Assembly (NCBI RefSeq): GCF_003967535.1 | Contig: NZ_BIFR01000001.1 | Span: 4,959,001-5,023,000, forward strand | Reading direction: 5' to 3' | From: Tengunoibacter tsumagoiensis | Lineage (GTDB): Bacteria; Chloroflexota; Ktedonobacteria; Ktedonobacterales; Ktedonobacteraceae | DNA: 64,000 bases | Shown: positions 7,261-15,952 of the stretch, one piece after another | How positions within the stretch are numbered: the first letter of the stretch is position 1 | How the letters are laid out: each line of letters begins with the position of its first letter | The notes under the pieces: generated by a model | What the model was told of the DNA's origin: nothing | The model's database searches: none | What the model saw: only the letters and a program-made list of their open reading frames with translations | Program-made: the position numbers and the translations under genes

Positions 7261-10041
7261 ATGACACAGCAAGTCACTCATCAGGGATTGGATGAAGCCG
7301 TTCGACAGTCGCCAAAAAAGTGGGTCTATCTCTTTAGTGAGGGCAACGCAACTATGCGCAATCTCCTGGGTGGGAAAGGGGCTGGCGTCTCCGAGATGAC
7401 AAACGCCGGCTTACCCGTCCCTCCAGGGTTCACGATCACAACTGAAGCCTGTAATGCCTATTATGAGCACCAAAAGCAGTTTCCACTGGGTACCTGGGAT
7501 CAGGTGTTGGCGGCGCTCCACATTATTGAGACACAAACGGGGAAAGGCTTTGGTTCTCGGGAGAATCCTCTTCTGGTCTCTGTCCGCTCTGGCGCTAAGT
7601 TCTCTATGCCTGGCATGATGGACACTGTCTTGAATCTGGGTATAAACGATGAGACTGTTCAGGGCCTGATCGCCCTTACAAACGACGAACGCTTTGCTTA
7701 TGATGCTTACCGCCGCTTTATTCAGATGTTCAGCAAGATTGTTCTGGATACCGATCCTCATGACTTCGAACTGGTGCTAGAACACTATAAGAACAACGCT
7801 GGCGTACTGACTGACGCCGACATCCCCGCTTCTGACCTCAAGCAGATCGTAGGCGAGTTCAAACAGATTGCTGAACGCCAATCTGGTGAACCGTTCCCGA
7901 CCGATGTCTTCCAACAACTTCATAAAGCGATCGAGGCGGTCTTCTCTTCCTGGAATAACAAACGCGCTATCGACTACCGAAACTTTAATCGGATTCCCCA
8001 TAATCTTGGTACCGCCGTTAATATACAAAGTATGGTCTTTGGTAATATGGGAAATACTAGTGGGACCGGGGTGGCTTTTACACGCAATCCCGCCACTGGT
8101 GAAAAAGTTTTGTATGGCGAATATCTTTTGAATGCTCAAGGGGAGGATGTGGTAGCTGGTATTCGTACTCCTTCACCTATCAGTCGCCTCCAACAGGATC
8201 TGCCAGGGGTGTATGAACAATTCAAAGAGATTGCTAATCGTCTGGAACAGCACTACCATGATATCCAGGATCTAGAGTTTACCGTTGAGCAGGGCCGGCT
8301 CTATATGTTACAGACACGATCCGCCAAACGCAATGCTGGCGCAGCCGTAAAAGTAGCCGTGGATATGGTTGAAGAAGGCTTGATTACACCTGAAGAGGCT
8401 GTGAAACGCGTGGAACCTTCACAGGTCTATCAATTATTACTCCCTCGCTTCGAGGATGCAAGCAAGAGGCGCGCTGAGGCCGAAGGTCGCTTGCTGGCAA
8501 AAGGTCTCAATGCCTCGCCCGGTGCTGCATATGGCAAAGCAATCTTCGATGCTGACCGCGCTGAGGCTCTTGGCAAGGCGGGGACTCCTGTGGTGCTTGT
8601 CCGCCCCGAGACCAGTCCGGATGATGTCCATGGAATGCTGGTTGCCAGAGGTATTCTGACGGCTCGTGGGGGTGCTACCAGTCATGCAGCGGTCGTGGCT
8701 CGCGGATTAGGTCTTCCCTGCGTTGCTGGCTGCGAAGAGATCCGTGTGCATGAGGCTGAACATCTCTTCCGCGTGGTTGGATCGGATGTAGTGATTCATG
8801 AAGGGGAGGATATCTCGATCGATGGTGCTACCGGTGAGGTCTTTGCTGGTATGATCAAGACTGTTGAGGCTGATTTTGCCAATGAGACCGATCTGAAGAA
8901 GTTGCTTGATTGGGCTGATATGTTCCGCCATCTTGGTGTCTGGGCCAATGCCGACTATCCACGCGATGCGCAACGTGCAGTCGCATTCGGTGCTCAGGGC
9001 ATTGGTCTCTGCCGTACAGAGCATATGTTTATGGAGCCAGAGCGCCTCCCTATTGTCCAGAAGATGATCCTCGCGCCTACCTATGAGGAACGGCAGTCCG
9101 CCCTGGATCAACTCCTGCCTTTTCAACGCAGTGATTTTAAAGGCATCTTTGAGGCAATGGTCAATCCTCGCACTGGCGAGGGCTATCCAGTCGTGATTCG
9201 TCTGATCGATCCTCCTTTGCACGAGTTCCTCCCTTCTTATGAGGATCTCCTGGTCGAAGTCACTAGATTGGAGACGCTCGGCGGGCACGAGGCTGAACTC
9301 AAAGAGAAGACGGCTCTGTTAGAGGCCATTGGCGCAATACGCGAGATGAATCCCATGTTAGGCCTTCGTGGCTGCCGCCTTGGTCTGACATTCCCCGAGA
9401 TTAATGTAATGCAGACACGAGCAATTCTGGAAGCCGCAGCCGAGCTGGCTGCCCAGGGTAAAAAGCTGCATCCTAAAATCATGATTCCTCTGGTTGGTCA
9501 TGTCAATGAACTAAAAGAGGTCCGACGCCAACTACAGACAGTCGCTGACGAGATTGCTGAGAAGTCGGGGGGCCGCATCGATTACAAGTTTGGCACGATG
9601 ATCGAACTACCACGCGCTGCTCTGACTGCTGACAAGATTGCCCGGGAAGCAGATTTCTTCAGCTTTGGCACGAATGATCTGACACAGACAACTTTTGGCT
9701 TCAGCCGTGACGATGCCGAAGGGAAGTTTTTGCTTCACTATGTCGATGGTCTGGATGTTCCTGGCCTGAAGGACAAAGTGAAGATCCTTCCCTCTAATCC
9801 CTTTCAGACTCTCGATCGTGAGGGCGTTGGACAGCTTATTCAGATGGCCGTTGAAAAGGGCCGGAGTGTTAATCCTCATCTTGAATTGGGCATCTGTGGT
9901 GAACACGGTGGTGATCCCGATAGTATCGAGTTCTGTAGTGAGATTGGCCTGGACTATGTCAGTTGCTCTCCTTTCCGCGTTCCTATCGCCCGCCTGGCTG
10001 CAGCTCAAGCCGCACTCAGCCATGCCGAAAAGGATCGTTGA
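7261..10041 (+). CDS. ppdK: Pyruvate, phosphate dikinase
   Basis: Interconverts pyruvate, ATP and phosphate with phosphoenolpyruvate, AMP and diphosphate in the cytoplasm. It can supply PEP for gluconeogenesis or work in glycolysis with PPi. The ATP-grasp domain is N-terminal (GGKGAGVSEM onward). The swivelling phosphohistidine domain holds His475 in GGATSHAAVVAR. The C-terminal TIM barrel ends with Cys879 in GICGEHGGDP, the catalytic acid. The ATG at 7255 touches the GGAGG at 7250-7254, so I take the ATG at 7261 (6-base spacing) as the start, giving 926 residues. Length and all key residues fit a full-length enzyme. It follows the HEPN gene on the same strand. Confidence 0.97.
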   Translation: MTQQVTHQGLDEAVRQSPKKWVYLFSEGNATMRNLLGGKGAGVSEMTNAGLPVPPGFTITTEACNAYYEHQKQFPLGTWDQVLAALHIIETQTGKGFGSRENPLLVSVRSGAKFSMPGMMDTVLNLGINDETVQGLIALTNDERFAYDAYRRFIQMFSKIVLDTDPHDFELVLEHYKNNAGVLTDADIPASDLKQIVGEFKQIAERQSGEPFPTDVFQQLHKAIEAVFSSWNNKRAIDYRNFNRIPHNLGTAVNIQSMVFGNMGNTSGTGVAFTRNPATGEKVLYGEYLLNAQGEDVVAGIRTPSPISRLQQDLPGVYEQFKEIANRLEQHYHDIQDLEFTVEQGRLYMLQTRSAKRNAGAAVKVAVDMVEEGLITPEEAVKRVEPSQVYQLLLPRFEDASKRRAEAEGRLLAKGLNASPGAAYGKAIFDADRAEALGKAGTPVVLVRPETSPDDVHGMLVARGILTARGGATSHAAVVARGLGLPCVAGCEEIRVHEAEHLFRVVGSDVVIHEGEDISIDGATGEVFAGMIKTVEADFANETDLKKLLDWADMFRHLGVWANADYPRDAQRAVAFGAQGIGLCRTEHMFMEPERLPIVQKMILAPTYEERQSALDQLLPFQRSDFKGIFEAMVNPRTGEGYPVVIRLIDPPLHEFLPSYEDLLVEVTRLETLGGHEAELKEKTALLEAIGAIREMNPMLGLRGCRLGLTFPEINVMQTRAILEAAAELAAQGKKLHPKIMIPLVGHVNELKEVRRQLQTVADEIAEKSGGRIDYKFGTMIELPRAALTADKIAREADFFSFGTNDLTQTTFGFSRDDAEGKFLLHYVDGLDVPGLKDKVKILPSNPFQTLDREGVGQLIQMAVEKGRSVNPHLELGICGEHGGDPDSIEFCSEIGLDYVSCSPFRVPIARLAAAQAALSHAEKDR

Positions 10042-10094
10042 TTCCTGTTGCAGAAGGGAATAACGCGCTATGATGGCGGATTATGGCATATCTA

Positions 10095-10128
10095 TTGGGA
10101 GCTACATACATACGTATGCAGCTCCCAA
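10095..10128. terminator. Hairpin between convergent ppdK and dehydrogenase genes
   Basis: Stem TTGGGAGCT (10095-10103) / AGCTCCCAA (10120-10128) continues after one mismatch into CATAC/GTATG. It lies between two convergent stops and can serve both. No U tract is visible on either strand. Confidence 0.6.
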
Positions 10129-10140
10129 AGGCGCAAAAGG

Positions 10141-11142
10141 CTATGACACCTTTAGCAATACCTTCAAAACTCCCTTCTGGGCCGCATACTCAAATGCTTC
10201 CAGCCCATCTTCCAGAGCATAACAGGCACTGATCAACGGTTGCACATCAATGCGTTTCTGACCCAATACGCGCAGAGTGGGAGCAAAGGGTCCACAACGC
10301 GACCCTTGAACCAGAATCTCATCGATTATGATAGGGGCAAGATTAATGGTGCTTTTATCAGCCACAGTACTCTTGAGAAGAAGCGTTCCACGTGGCCGCA
10401 CCAGCTTGAGAGCAAGTTCTAAACCTTGCGCATTACCAGTACACTCTACAACGGCGTCGACTCTTCTGCCTTCTGGCAATTGGAATGTCTCGGATTGCTC
10501 AAGTAAATAAGGGACGGCTCCTACCTCTGCTGCTAAGGCTAGCTTCTCCGGATGTTTACCCACTATGCATACCTCACAACCATTGAGAGCCAGGACACGT
10601 GCAGCCAGCTGCCCTTGCTTTCCATCCCCTAATACAAGCACACTCGCAGTTGGCTTGAGGTGCAGCTGCTCTAGCATCTCAAAATTGGCGGCCAGAGGTT
10701 CCACAAAGACAGCCTCTTCATCGCTTACTCCCTCAGGAACCAGGAAAAGATTCTCAACGGGCAAACACAGGTAATCAGCAAACGCTCCGTCGCGATCAAC
10801 AATGCCCAGGGTGGTGCGTCGTGGACAGTGTGTATGCATTCCTCGTTGACAATAGTCACAATGCGACTGATAACAGGCCGCATTAATATCACCAACGATT
10901 CGCTGCCCTAGAAGATGGGAGTGGGTCCGACGAGTCTCTGCATCTGGGATCTCTTCCACGACACCAACAAACTCATGACCGGGCACACCTCTGAAATCTT
11001 GATATCCACGCAGGATCTCAAGATCAGTATTACAGATACCAGCCATGAGAACGCGAATCAAAGCCTCACCTGCACGAGGCCGTGGAACTGGATAATCCGA
11101 GCGAAACACTAATTGTTCCCCCGTAAAGTTTAACGCACGCAT
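10141..11142 (-). CDS. Zinc-dependent alcohol dehydrogenase (MDR family)
   Basis: 333-residue medium-chain dehydrogenase/reductase. The catalytic-zinc ligands are Cys37 (GICNTD) and His56-Glu57 (GHEFVG). The structural-zinc cysteines are in CYQSHCDYCQRGMHTHC (about 89-105). The Rossmann glycine motif is GDGKQGQLAA (about 171-180). It should oxidise an alcohol or polyol with NAD(P); the substrate is not evident, and it is shorter than sorbitol or threonine dehydrogenases. The ATG at 11142 follows a weak A-rich site. It is a single gene converging on ppdK. Confidence 0.85.
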   Translation of the reverse strand: MRALNFTGEQLVFRSDYPVPRPRAGEALIRVLMAGICNTDLEILRGYQDFRGVPGHEFVGVVEEIPDAETRRTHSHLLGQRIVGDINAACYQSHCDYCQRGMHTHCPRRTTLGIVDRDGAFADYLCLPVENLFLVPEGVSDEEAVFVEPLAANFEMLEQLHLKPTASVLVLGDGKQGQLAARVLALNGCEVCIVGKHPEKLALAAEVGAVPYLLEQSETFQLPEGRRVDAVVECTGNAQGLELALKLVRPRGTLLLKSTVADKSTINLAPIIIDEILVQGSRCGPFAPTLRVLGQKRIDVQPLISACYALEDGLEAFEYAAQKGVLKVLLKVS

Positions 11143-11354
11143 TAAACATCTCCGTTCTTAATCTCTTCCCGCCTGACCTTTACTATCAATAGCAACTACT
11201 GAAAGTATATCGTCTATTCATGAAATACTATAGCCTTCAGCTCGATAAGCTTCATATCAAAAAAGAAGTGGTCGAAAAATTGCCGAAAAATTGCTTCATA
11301 GACGTTTACTATCCGAACATCAATCGCCAGCGAATAGCAGATGGGAGAACAAAC

Positions 11355-11768
11355 ATGACTATGCCACCAGAACAACCAGAACAGAATCCCTCTTATCCAT
11401 CATGGACTCCTAACCCCAACTCTCAGTCGACCTGGGGACAACAGCCGCCGTCCTATCCCCCTAATCAGCCATACAGCCAACCTCAACAGCCTTATGGACA
11501 ACCACAACAATGGAGCCAACCACAACCACCCTATCCCCCTGATCAGCCATACAGCCAACCTCAACAGCCTTATGGACAACCACAACAATGGAGCCAACAG
11601 CCATATGGGCAGGTCCCAGACTATGCTCGCGCTCAAGCAAATAATAGTAGTAACTGGCTCGTTGGATGGCTAATGACGAGACTGGTGATCCGACTCGTTG
11701 TTTTTGGTATCTTTATTCTTGTCTTTGGTGGATGCATTCTTGCAGCAATACTGAGCTCACTCCATTAA
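11355..11768 (+). CDS. Q/P/Y-rich tail-anchored membrane protein
   Basis: 137 residues from the ATG at 11355, which has GGGAG upstream; an in-frame ATG at 11220 lacks a site. Residues 1-95 are low-complexity (Pro, Gln, Tyr, Ser), with two near-identical 26-residue units of the type YPPxQPYSQPQQPYGQPQQ. A hydrophobic helix of about 25 residues (LVIRLVVFGIFILVFGG) near the C-terminus should anchor the protein with the repeats in the cytoplasm. Such architecture is seen in small membrane proteins of actinobacteria and chloroflexi, but no function is known to me. Its stop overlaps the stop of the convergent gene at 11765. Confidence 0.65.
   Translation: MTMPPEQPEQNPSYPSWTPNPNSQSTWGQQPPSYPPNQPYSQPQQPYGQPQQWSQPQPPYPPDQPYSQPQQPYGQPQQWSQQPYGQVPDYARAQANNSSNWLVGWLMTRLVIRLVVFGIFILVFGGCILAAILSSLH
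11453..11598. repeat. Two-copy 78-bp tandem repeat in the Q/P-rich gene
   Basis: Copies of 68 bp at 11453-11520 and 11531-11598, starting 78 bp apart, differ by a single base (Asn/Asp codon). The near identity at silent positions points to a recent duplication inside the gene. Confidence 0.9.
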
Positions 11769-12886
11769 GCGCGCGAACCACAGCGCGTAAGTAGTGCCTC
11801 AAACAAAAGAGTAAGCTGCCTGCGGCAATGGCGGCGACCTGCTTTACGATCGGTAGTCCAGATGACAGCTCCAGTCTGCGCGAGTTCAATCCACCAATCA
11901 AGTTTAAAGGCATAGGCAAGCCACAGGCTCTCACACTGATCAAACAGGTCGGATAGCGTATAAGATGGGCCGCCACCGGCTGACAATTGCTCGAGATAGT
12001 AGTAACCCAGCCGGGGCTGTCCACGCCAGGAAGGGCCATAGACAGTAGTGAGTTGCTCTGGCGAACCAAAAAGGTGAACAAGATCAAAAAAACGTGGTCG
12101 TAGTCCAATACTGTGCAGATCAAACAGGCGCCAATCGGTGAAGGTTGAGCCTGAGCTTGCACATGCTCCCAGGCCGAACTCCCCATTGGTCAAGCCAATC
12201 TCCATCTTTTCAATCTGTCCAGCCACCTCTTGAGCCAGATTGAGAAGCTCAGGCAGTTGTCTCTGAGCCTCTTTAGCGAGGTGCATCAATTTATTCTGGG
12301 GACGACCCTGACAGGCATAGTCTGCAATGCGCTGGATAGTAGCTGTAATCCGCTCCGCAGTAAGATGAGAGGTAAGATTCTCTACTGGAAGTTGTGACCG
12401 ATACGTTGGCGTAAGCTCCAGATTATGAAAACAGGCGAGCTGCTGAAGAAAGAGCGTCCGAAGAGAAGCATAGGCCGGATCAATCGCATTAAATGTGCGT
12501 TCGAGATACTCAAGAAACAGAATCTCTTCTCCCTGCGCTCCTCTGACTGCTCCATAAAGTCTGGCTACAGGAAAATCCTGTTCATGTAAGTAGCGATAGT
12601 GCAGTTCCTCTGAGAGGCCGGGAGATAACTTTTTGACAAAGAGGCGACTCTGTCCTGAGCGTCCTCCAATAGTCTCATAGGTAATCGTTGGAACCAGCTT
12701 TTGTCCGGCCCACCCTGGAAATCCCTGAACCTGATCTTGAAGGGTCAATGAGAAATGAGCCACGCTTTCACCGGCTAATTGCTCCACCACAGGCCAGAGT
12801 TGCTCCTGAGTCAATCCAAACACGCAGGTGGGCATCTGGTGCTGAAGCTGAACGTCAGGCAAAAAATCTGCTTCAGGGCTCATCAT
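11765..12886 (-). CDS. Phosphotransferase-fold (APH-like) protein, catalytic loop degenerate
   Basis: 373 residues. The arrangement resembles aminoglycoside/choline phosphotransferases: N-lobe with RLFVKKLSP (Lys near 83) and LFLEYLE hinge (about 121), then a helical C-lobe. The usual HGDxxxxN catalytic loop appears as LTNGEFGLGA (about 232-241), lacking the catalytic His and Asp. The metal-binding DFD is replaced by FDLHSIG. It may therefore be a pseudokinase or a divergent branch. AAGGA sits upstream of the ATG pair at 12886. It overlaps the convergent Q/P-rich gene by 4 bp. Family assignment is from overall pattern and could be wrong. Confidence 0.5.
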   Translation of the reverse strand: MMSPEADFLPDVQLQHQMPTCVFGLTQEQLWPVVEQLAGESVAHFSLTLQDQVQGFPGWAGQKLVPTITYETIGGRSGQSRLFVKKLSPGLSEELHYRYLHEQDFPVARLYGAVRGAQGEEILFLEYLERTFNAIDPAYASLRTLFLQQLACFHNLELTPTYRSQLPVENLTSHLTAERITATIQRIADYACQGRPQNKLMHLAKEAQRQLPELLNLAQEVAGQIEKMEIGLTNGEFGLGACASSGSTFTDWRLFDLHSIGLRPRFFDLVHLFGSPEQLTTVYGPSWRGQPRLGYYYLEQLSAGGGPSYTLSDLFDQCESLWLAYAFKLDWWIELAQTGAVIWTTDRKAGRRHCRRQLTLLFEALLTRCGSRA

Positions 12887-13001
12887 TGGACTATCCTTCT
12901 ACATCTATTTTAGGAACAAACATTAAAAATATTGTAGCCTCTCGCGTCAACTCCCCTTGTTATTATTGGTCTTCCGGCATATACTAGAAACGCTAAAATA
13001 A

Positions 13002-13235
13002 CCCAGAGATCAACGACCCCCTCCTTCCTGGAAGGAGGCACGACCTGTTTTTGTGGATGGGCGAAGAACGTCTGGCTACTTTGATCTGCGCACCCTGGAT
13101 GGGACAAAGGTTCATGGCGGTGCCAGTGTCAAAAAACTGCAGCTTCTTCAAAAGGCAACCGCCTGTTTAATCGAGAGGAGAAGCGGCATTCCTCCCACGC
13201 CTGAAGGCGTAGGTATCCTGCCGCAACTATCATGA
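13002..13235 (+). pseudogene. 3' remnant resembling an RRXRR/IscB-type endonuclease gene
   Basis: A frame open from 13002 to TGA at 13233-13235 reads ...SWKEARPVFVDGRRTSGYFD, then LRTLDGTKVHGGASVKKLQ and LLQKATACLIERRSG. In my recollection this type of tail (GRR.SGYFD..TLDGTKVH) ends RRXRR-domain HNH proteins related to IscB in Ktedonobacteria. No nuclease core is present, so only the C-terminus survives. Two short palindromes flank it: CCTCCTTCC/GGAAGGAGG near 13019-13037 and CGCCT/AGGCG near 13199. The stop codon overlaps the ATG of the methyltransferase gene at 13232. I cannot confirm the family without a search. Confidence 0.4.
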
Positions 13236-13990
13236 ACGAATACGATTTAATTGCGCCCTTTTATGATATTGAACACGCTCACTTTAGTGAAGATCTGGAC
13301 CTCTACCAGAACTTCGCTGAACTCAGTGGAGGAAAAATACTGGAGCTCGCCTGTGGCAGTGGCCGGGCAATGCTGCCGCTGGCTCAAGAGGGCTACGAGG
13401 TAACAGGTGTGGATTCGTCTGCCCGGATGCTCGAACTGGCTCGCCAGACACTGCAAACAGCCAATGTGTCGGGACACTGGACCCTGGTGCAACAGGATAT
13501 CAGCTCGCTTCAACTGGGACAGAAGTTCCGCCTGGCCTTTATCGCACTGGGTTCCTTTGGACATATTACCTCACGCCAGAAACAGCAACAGGTCCTGGCC
13601 GCCACACGCGCTCATCTCAGCCCTGGTGCAACATTTATTGTCGATATCAGTAATGCTGATGCACGTTATATGGAGAATCTTAGTGGACAGGTTCTCCACC
13701 AGGGCACCTGGCATGGGAAAGATGATATCTATTACACACATTTTGTGAGTCCAGCCTCCTCAATCACAACCCACCTACTCGAAATGACCCATTTTTATGA
13801 GCAGCATCGCCAGGGTGGACCGGTTCAACGCACAACAGTCACTACCTCGCTTTATCTCTTTGAAAAGAGCGAGATCGAACTGTTACTCGAACAGGCTGGC
13901 TTTGTGGTCAAAGATATCTATGGCGATTACGATCTCAGTGCATTTCATCTGGAGAGCCCCCGTCTCATCTGCGTGGCCGAGGCCCGCTGA
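13232..13990 (+). CDS. Class I SAM-dependent methyltransferase
   Basis: 252 residues. SAM-binding motif I is ILELACGSGRAML (about 35-47) and the acidic residue of motif II is in VTGVDSS. QQDISS and AFIALGSFGHI form the later strands. The C-terminal part (about 160-240) is a beta-rich insert seen in small-molecule methyltransferases, so the acceptor is probably a metabolite, but it is unidentified. The start overlaps the end of the mobile-element remnant and no clear ribosome site is visible, which leaves the start open; an internal start seems unlikely because DLIAPFYD is the usual N-terminal motif. Confidence 0.8.
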   Translation: MNEYDLIAPFYDIEHAHFSEDLDLYQNFAELSGGKILELACGSGRAMLPLAQEGYEVTGVDSSARMLELARQTLQTANVSGHWTLVQQDISSLQLGQKFRLAFIALGSFGHITSRQKQQQVLAATRAHLSPGATFIVDISNADARYMENLSGQVLHQGTWHGKDDIYYTHFVSPASSITTHLLEMTHFYEQHRQGGPVQRTTVTTSLYLFEKSEIELLLEQAGFVVKDIYGDYDLSAFHLESPRLICVAEAR

Positions 13991-14032
13991 TCAGCACACT
14001 CTCTATCTACAATTGAGAAGAGGAATAAAAGA

Positions 14033-14749
14033 ATGATGCGTCCTCCATTACATGAATGGAATCTTACGGTGGAACAGGCTGTAGCACTTCAACACGAGTT
14101 AGCCAGCCAGATTATTCTAGAAGATCATCTCTCAGAATCGGTTCGCTTCGTTGCAGGCGTGGATATGGCAATTAATGAAGAGCATGAGATGGCACGAGCC
14201 GCAGTCGTTTTGCTCTCCTATCCAGAATTGGAGATTGTTGAACGCCATGTTTATGAGGAGCCAGTCCGTATGCCCTATATTCCAGGGCTCCTTTCGTTTC
14301 GCGAGGCTCCGGCTGTTATGGGTGCCTTTCAACAACTACGCCAGAAACCTGATCTCTTAATGGTCGATGGCCAGGGAATCGCTCATCCACGCCGTATGGG
14401 GATTGGCGCACATGTAGGGCTCTGGCTCAATATCCCAACGATTGGTTGCGCCAAATCCTTACTCTGCGGCCACTATGATAAAGAGGCTCTGGCTGAGGAA
14501 GCGGGATCATGGGTTCCACTGGTCTATAAAAAAGAGGTCATTGGAGCCGTGGTCCGCACCCGTACCCGCGTTAACCCTCTCTTTATCTCACCTGGACATC
14601 TGATTAGCCTGGAGACCAGTATTCGTTATGTACTGGCCTGTGGCAAAGGGTATCGCTTACCAGAGACCACACGGCAAGCTGACAAGCTCTCAAAAGATAA
14701 CCACTGGATAGAGCCTGATGATAATCAACAACTCTCGCTCTGGAGCTAA
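14033..14749 (+). CDS. nfi: Endonuclease V (deoxyinosine repair)
   Basis: Cuts DNA one base 3' of deoxyinosine (deaminated adenine). Diagnostic blocks are all present: FVAGVDMA (catalytic Asp near 43), YIPGLLSFREAP (about 82-93), DGQGIAHPRRMGIGAHVGL (about 109-127, second Asp) and the C-terminal SPGHLISLE. 238 residues, the normal length. GAGGA lies upstream of the ATG at 14033 (ATGATG doublet, either usable). Its stop is directly adjacent to the stop of the convergent kinase gene. Confidence 0.96.
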   Translation: MMRPPLHEWNLTVEQAVALQHELASQIILEDHLSESVRFVAGVDMAINEEHEMARAAVVLLSYPELEIVERHVYEEPVRMPYIPGLLSFREAPAVMGAFQQLRQKPDLLMVDGQGIAHPRRMGIGAHVGLWLNIPTIGCAKSLLCGHYDKEALAEEAGSWVPLVYKKEVIGAVVRTRTRVNPLFISPGHLISLETSIRYVLACGKGYRLPETTRQADKLSKDNHWIEPDDNQQLSLWS

Positions 14750-15940
14750 CTACTCTCCCTGGGACTGACCTCGATACAAAGGCACCGTAAAATAAAATGT
14801 CGTGCCTTTGTCCAGCACTGTATCAAAGCCAATCGTGCCACCATGCTGCTCTACAATGAGTTTCGCAATCGAAAGGCCCAGCCCATAGCCCCCCATACGC
14901 GATTGCTGGCTATGGTTCGATTGATAAAATCGTTCAAAGACATGCTGCCGATCTTCCCCAGGAATCCCATACCCTGTATCCGTGACTGCAATCCGCATAA
15001 AGTTCTGGTCGACCTGTTGAGCAGTGACCGTTATCGTCCCACCAGGAGGGGTAAATTTAATTGCATTGATAATCAGATTATTAAGAACCTGCTTGATCCT
15101 CAATGGATCAATGTAAAGGCTCGGGAGCCTGCCTGGAAGGGCATCCCTCAACAAAACATCGGCCTTAATAGCTTGCGGATGCAGACTCAAAACGAGCTGA
15201 CGTACCAGGCCACGAAAATGAACCTCTTCCTGGCGGCTCTCAAATTGTCCCAGATCTGACCGCGTCATCAAGAGAATATCTTCCACAATCGAGATCAGCT
15301 GCTGGACTCCTTCCTGAGTATAGCCTAGATAGGTATGCTGCTCCTCTGTAAGCTTGCCCATATGTCCCTGCATCAACAGATCAATAAAACCATGAACCGA
15401 GTTTAATGGTGTGCGCAGTTCATGCGAGACCATCGACACAAAATTTGAGCGTACACGATTGGCTACCTTTAACGCTGACATATCTCGTGTCGTAAAAATC
15501 GCATAACAGATCTCAGCCTGCTGCACAATGGGGGTCACACTAACTGATACCTCACTAAGATGGTCGGGCTTTGTGCCGATAATAATCTCATCATGGGGGA
15601 GAGCTCGTTTCTCCTGGAGCACCCTTGTCAAAGGACAGCTAGAGGTCCCACAGAGAGACATACGATTTAAGTTCTTGCAGCTCAGGACTGCCGAACAATC
15701 TAATCCGGGCGCTTCTTGCTCAGAGATACTCAGTGTGGTAGCTGCCGCTGCATTTAATTCGAGTACTTGAAAACGACGATTCAGCGTAATCATGGCATCT
15801 GAAGTCTGAGCAATTAAATCCTCGAGAGCGCGTTGCCGCTGCTCTTGCCATTGCGCTTGAGAAGAACCCTGATCATCATGTAGAGGCTGCATAGTAGCCT
15901 CTACGTCCACCTGTTCCTGCTTTTTCACACGCTTCCGCAA
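14750..15940 (-). CDS. PAS-domain sensor histidine kinase
   Basis: 396-residue kinase, no membrane segment, so a cytoplasmic sensor. The PAS domain spans about 36-157 and contains four cysteines (82, 88, 97, 102) in a C-x5-C-x8-C-x4-CPL arrangement. HisKA has the phosphoacceptor His173 (SHELRTPLN). HATPase_c contains NNLIINAIKFTPPGG (N box), DTGYGIP (G1) and GGYGLGLSIAK (G2). It follows the response regulator gene by 12 bp on the same strand, so the two form a two-component pair. The cysteines suggest a redox or metal/Fe-S signal. Confidence 0.93.
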   Translation of the reverse strand: MRKRVKKQEQVDVEATMQPLHDDQGSSQAQWQEQRQRALEDLIAQTSDAMITLNRRFQVLELNAAAATTLSISEQEAPGLDCSAVLSCKNLNRMSLCGTSSCPLTRVLQEKRALPHDEIIIGTKPDHLSEVSVSVTPIVQQAEICYAIFTTRDMSALKVANRVRSNFVSMVSHELRTPLNSVHGFIDLLMQGHMGKLTEEQHTYLGYTQEGVQQLISIVEDILLMTRSDLGQFESRQEEVHFRGLVRQLVLSLHPQAIKADVLLRDALPGRLPSLYIDPLRIKQVLNNLIINAIKFTPPGGTITVTAQQVDQNFMRIAVTDTGYGIPGEDRQHVFERFYQSNHSQQSRMGGYGLGLSIAKLIVEQHGGTIGFDTVLDKGTTFYFTVPLYRGQSQGE

Positions 15941-15952
15941 CCTGACTACCCC

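Noticed and set aside
11453..11598. CRISPR-like repeat
   Set aside because: Only two units, in frame within a coding sequence, with no spacers; it is a protein repeat. No CRISPR array is visible in the window.
11400..11636. Minus-strand hydrophobic frame opposite the Q/P-rich gene
   Set aside because: Its Leu/Trp-rich sequence is the antisense of CAA/CCA codons in the repeat.
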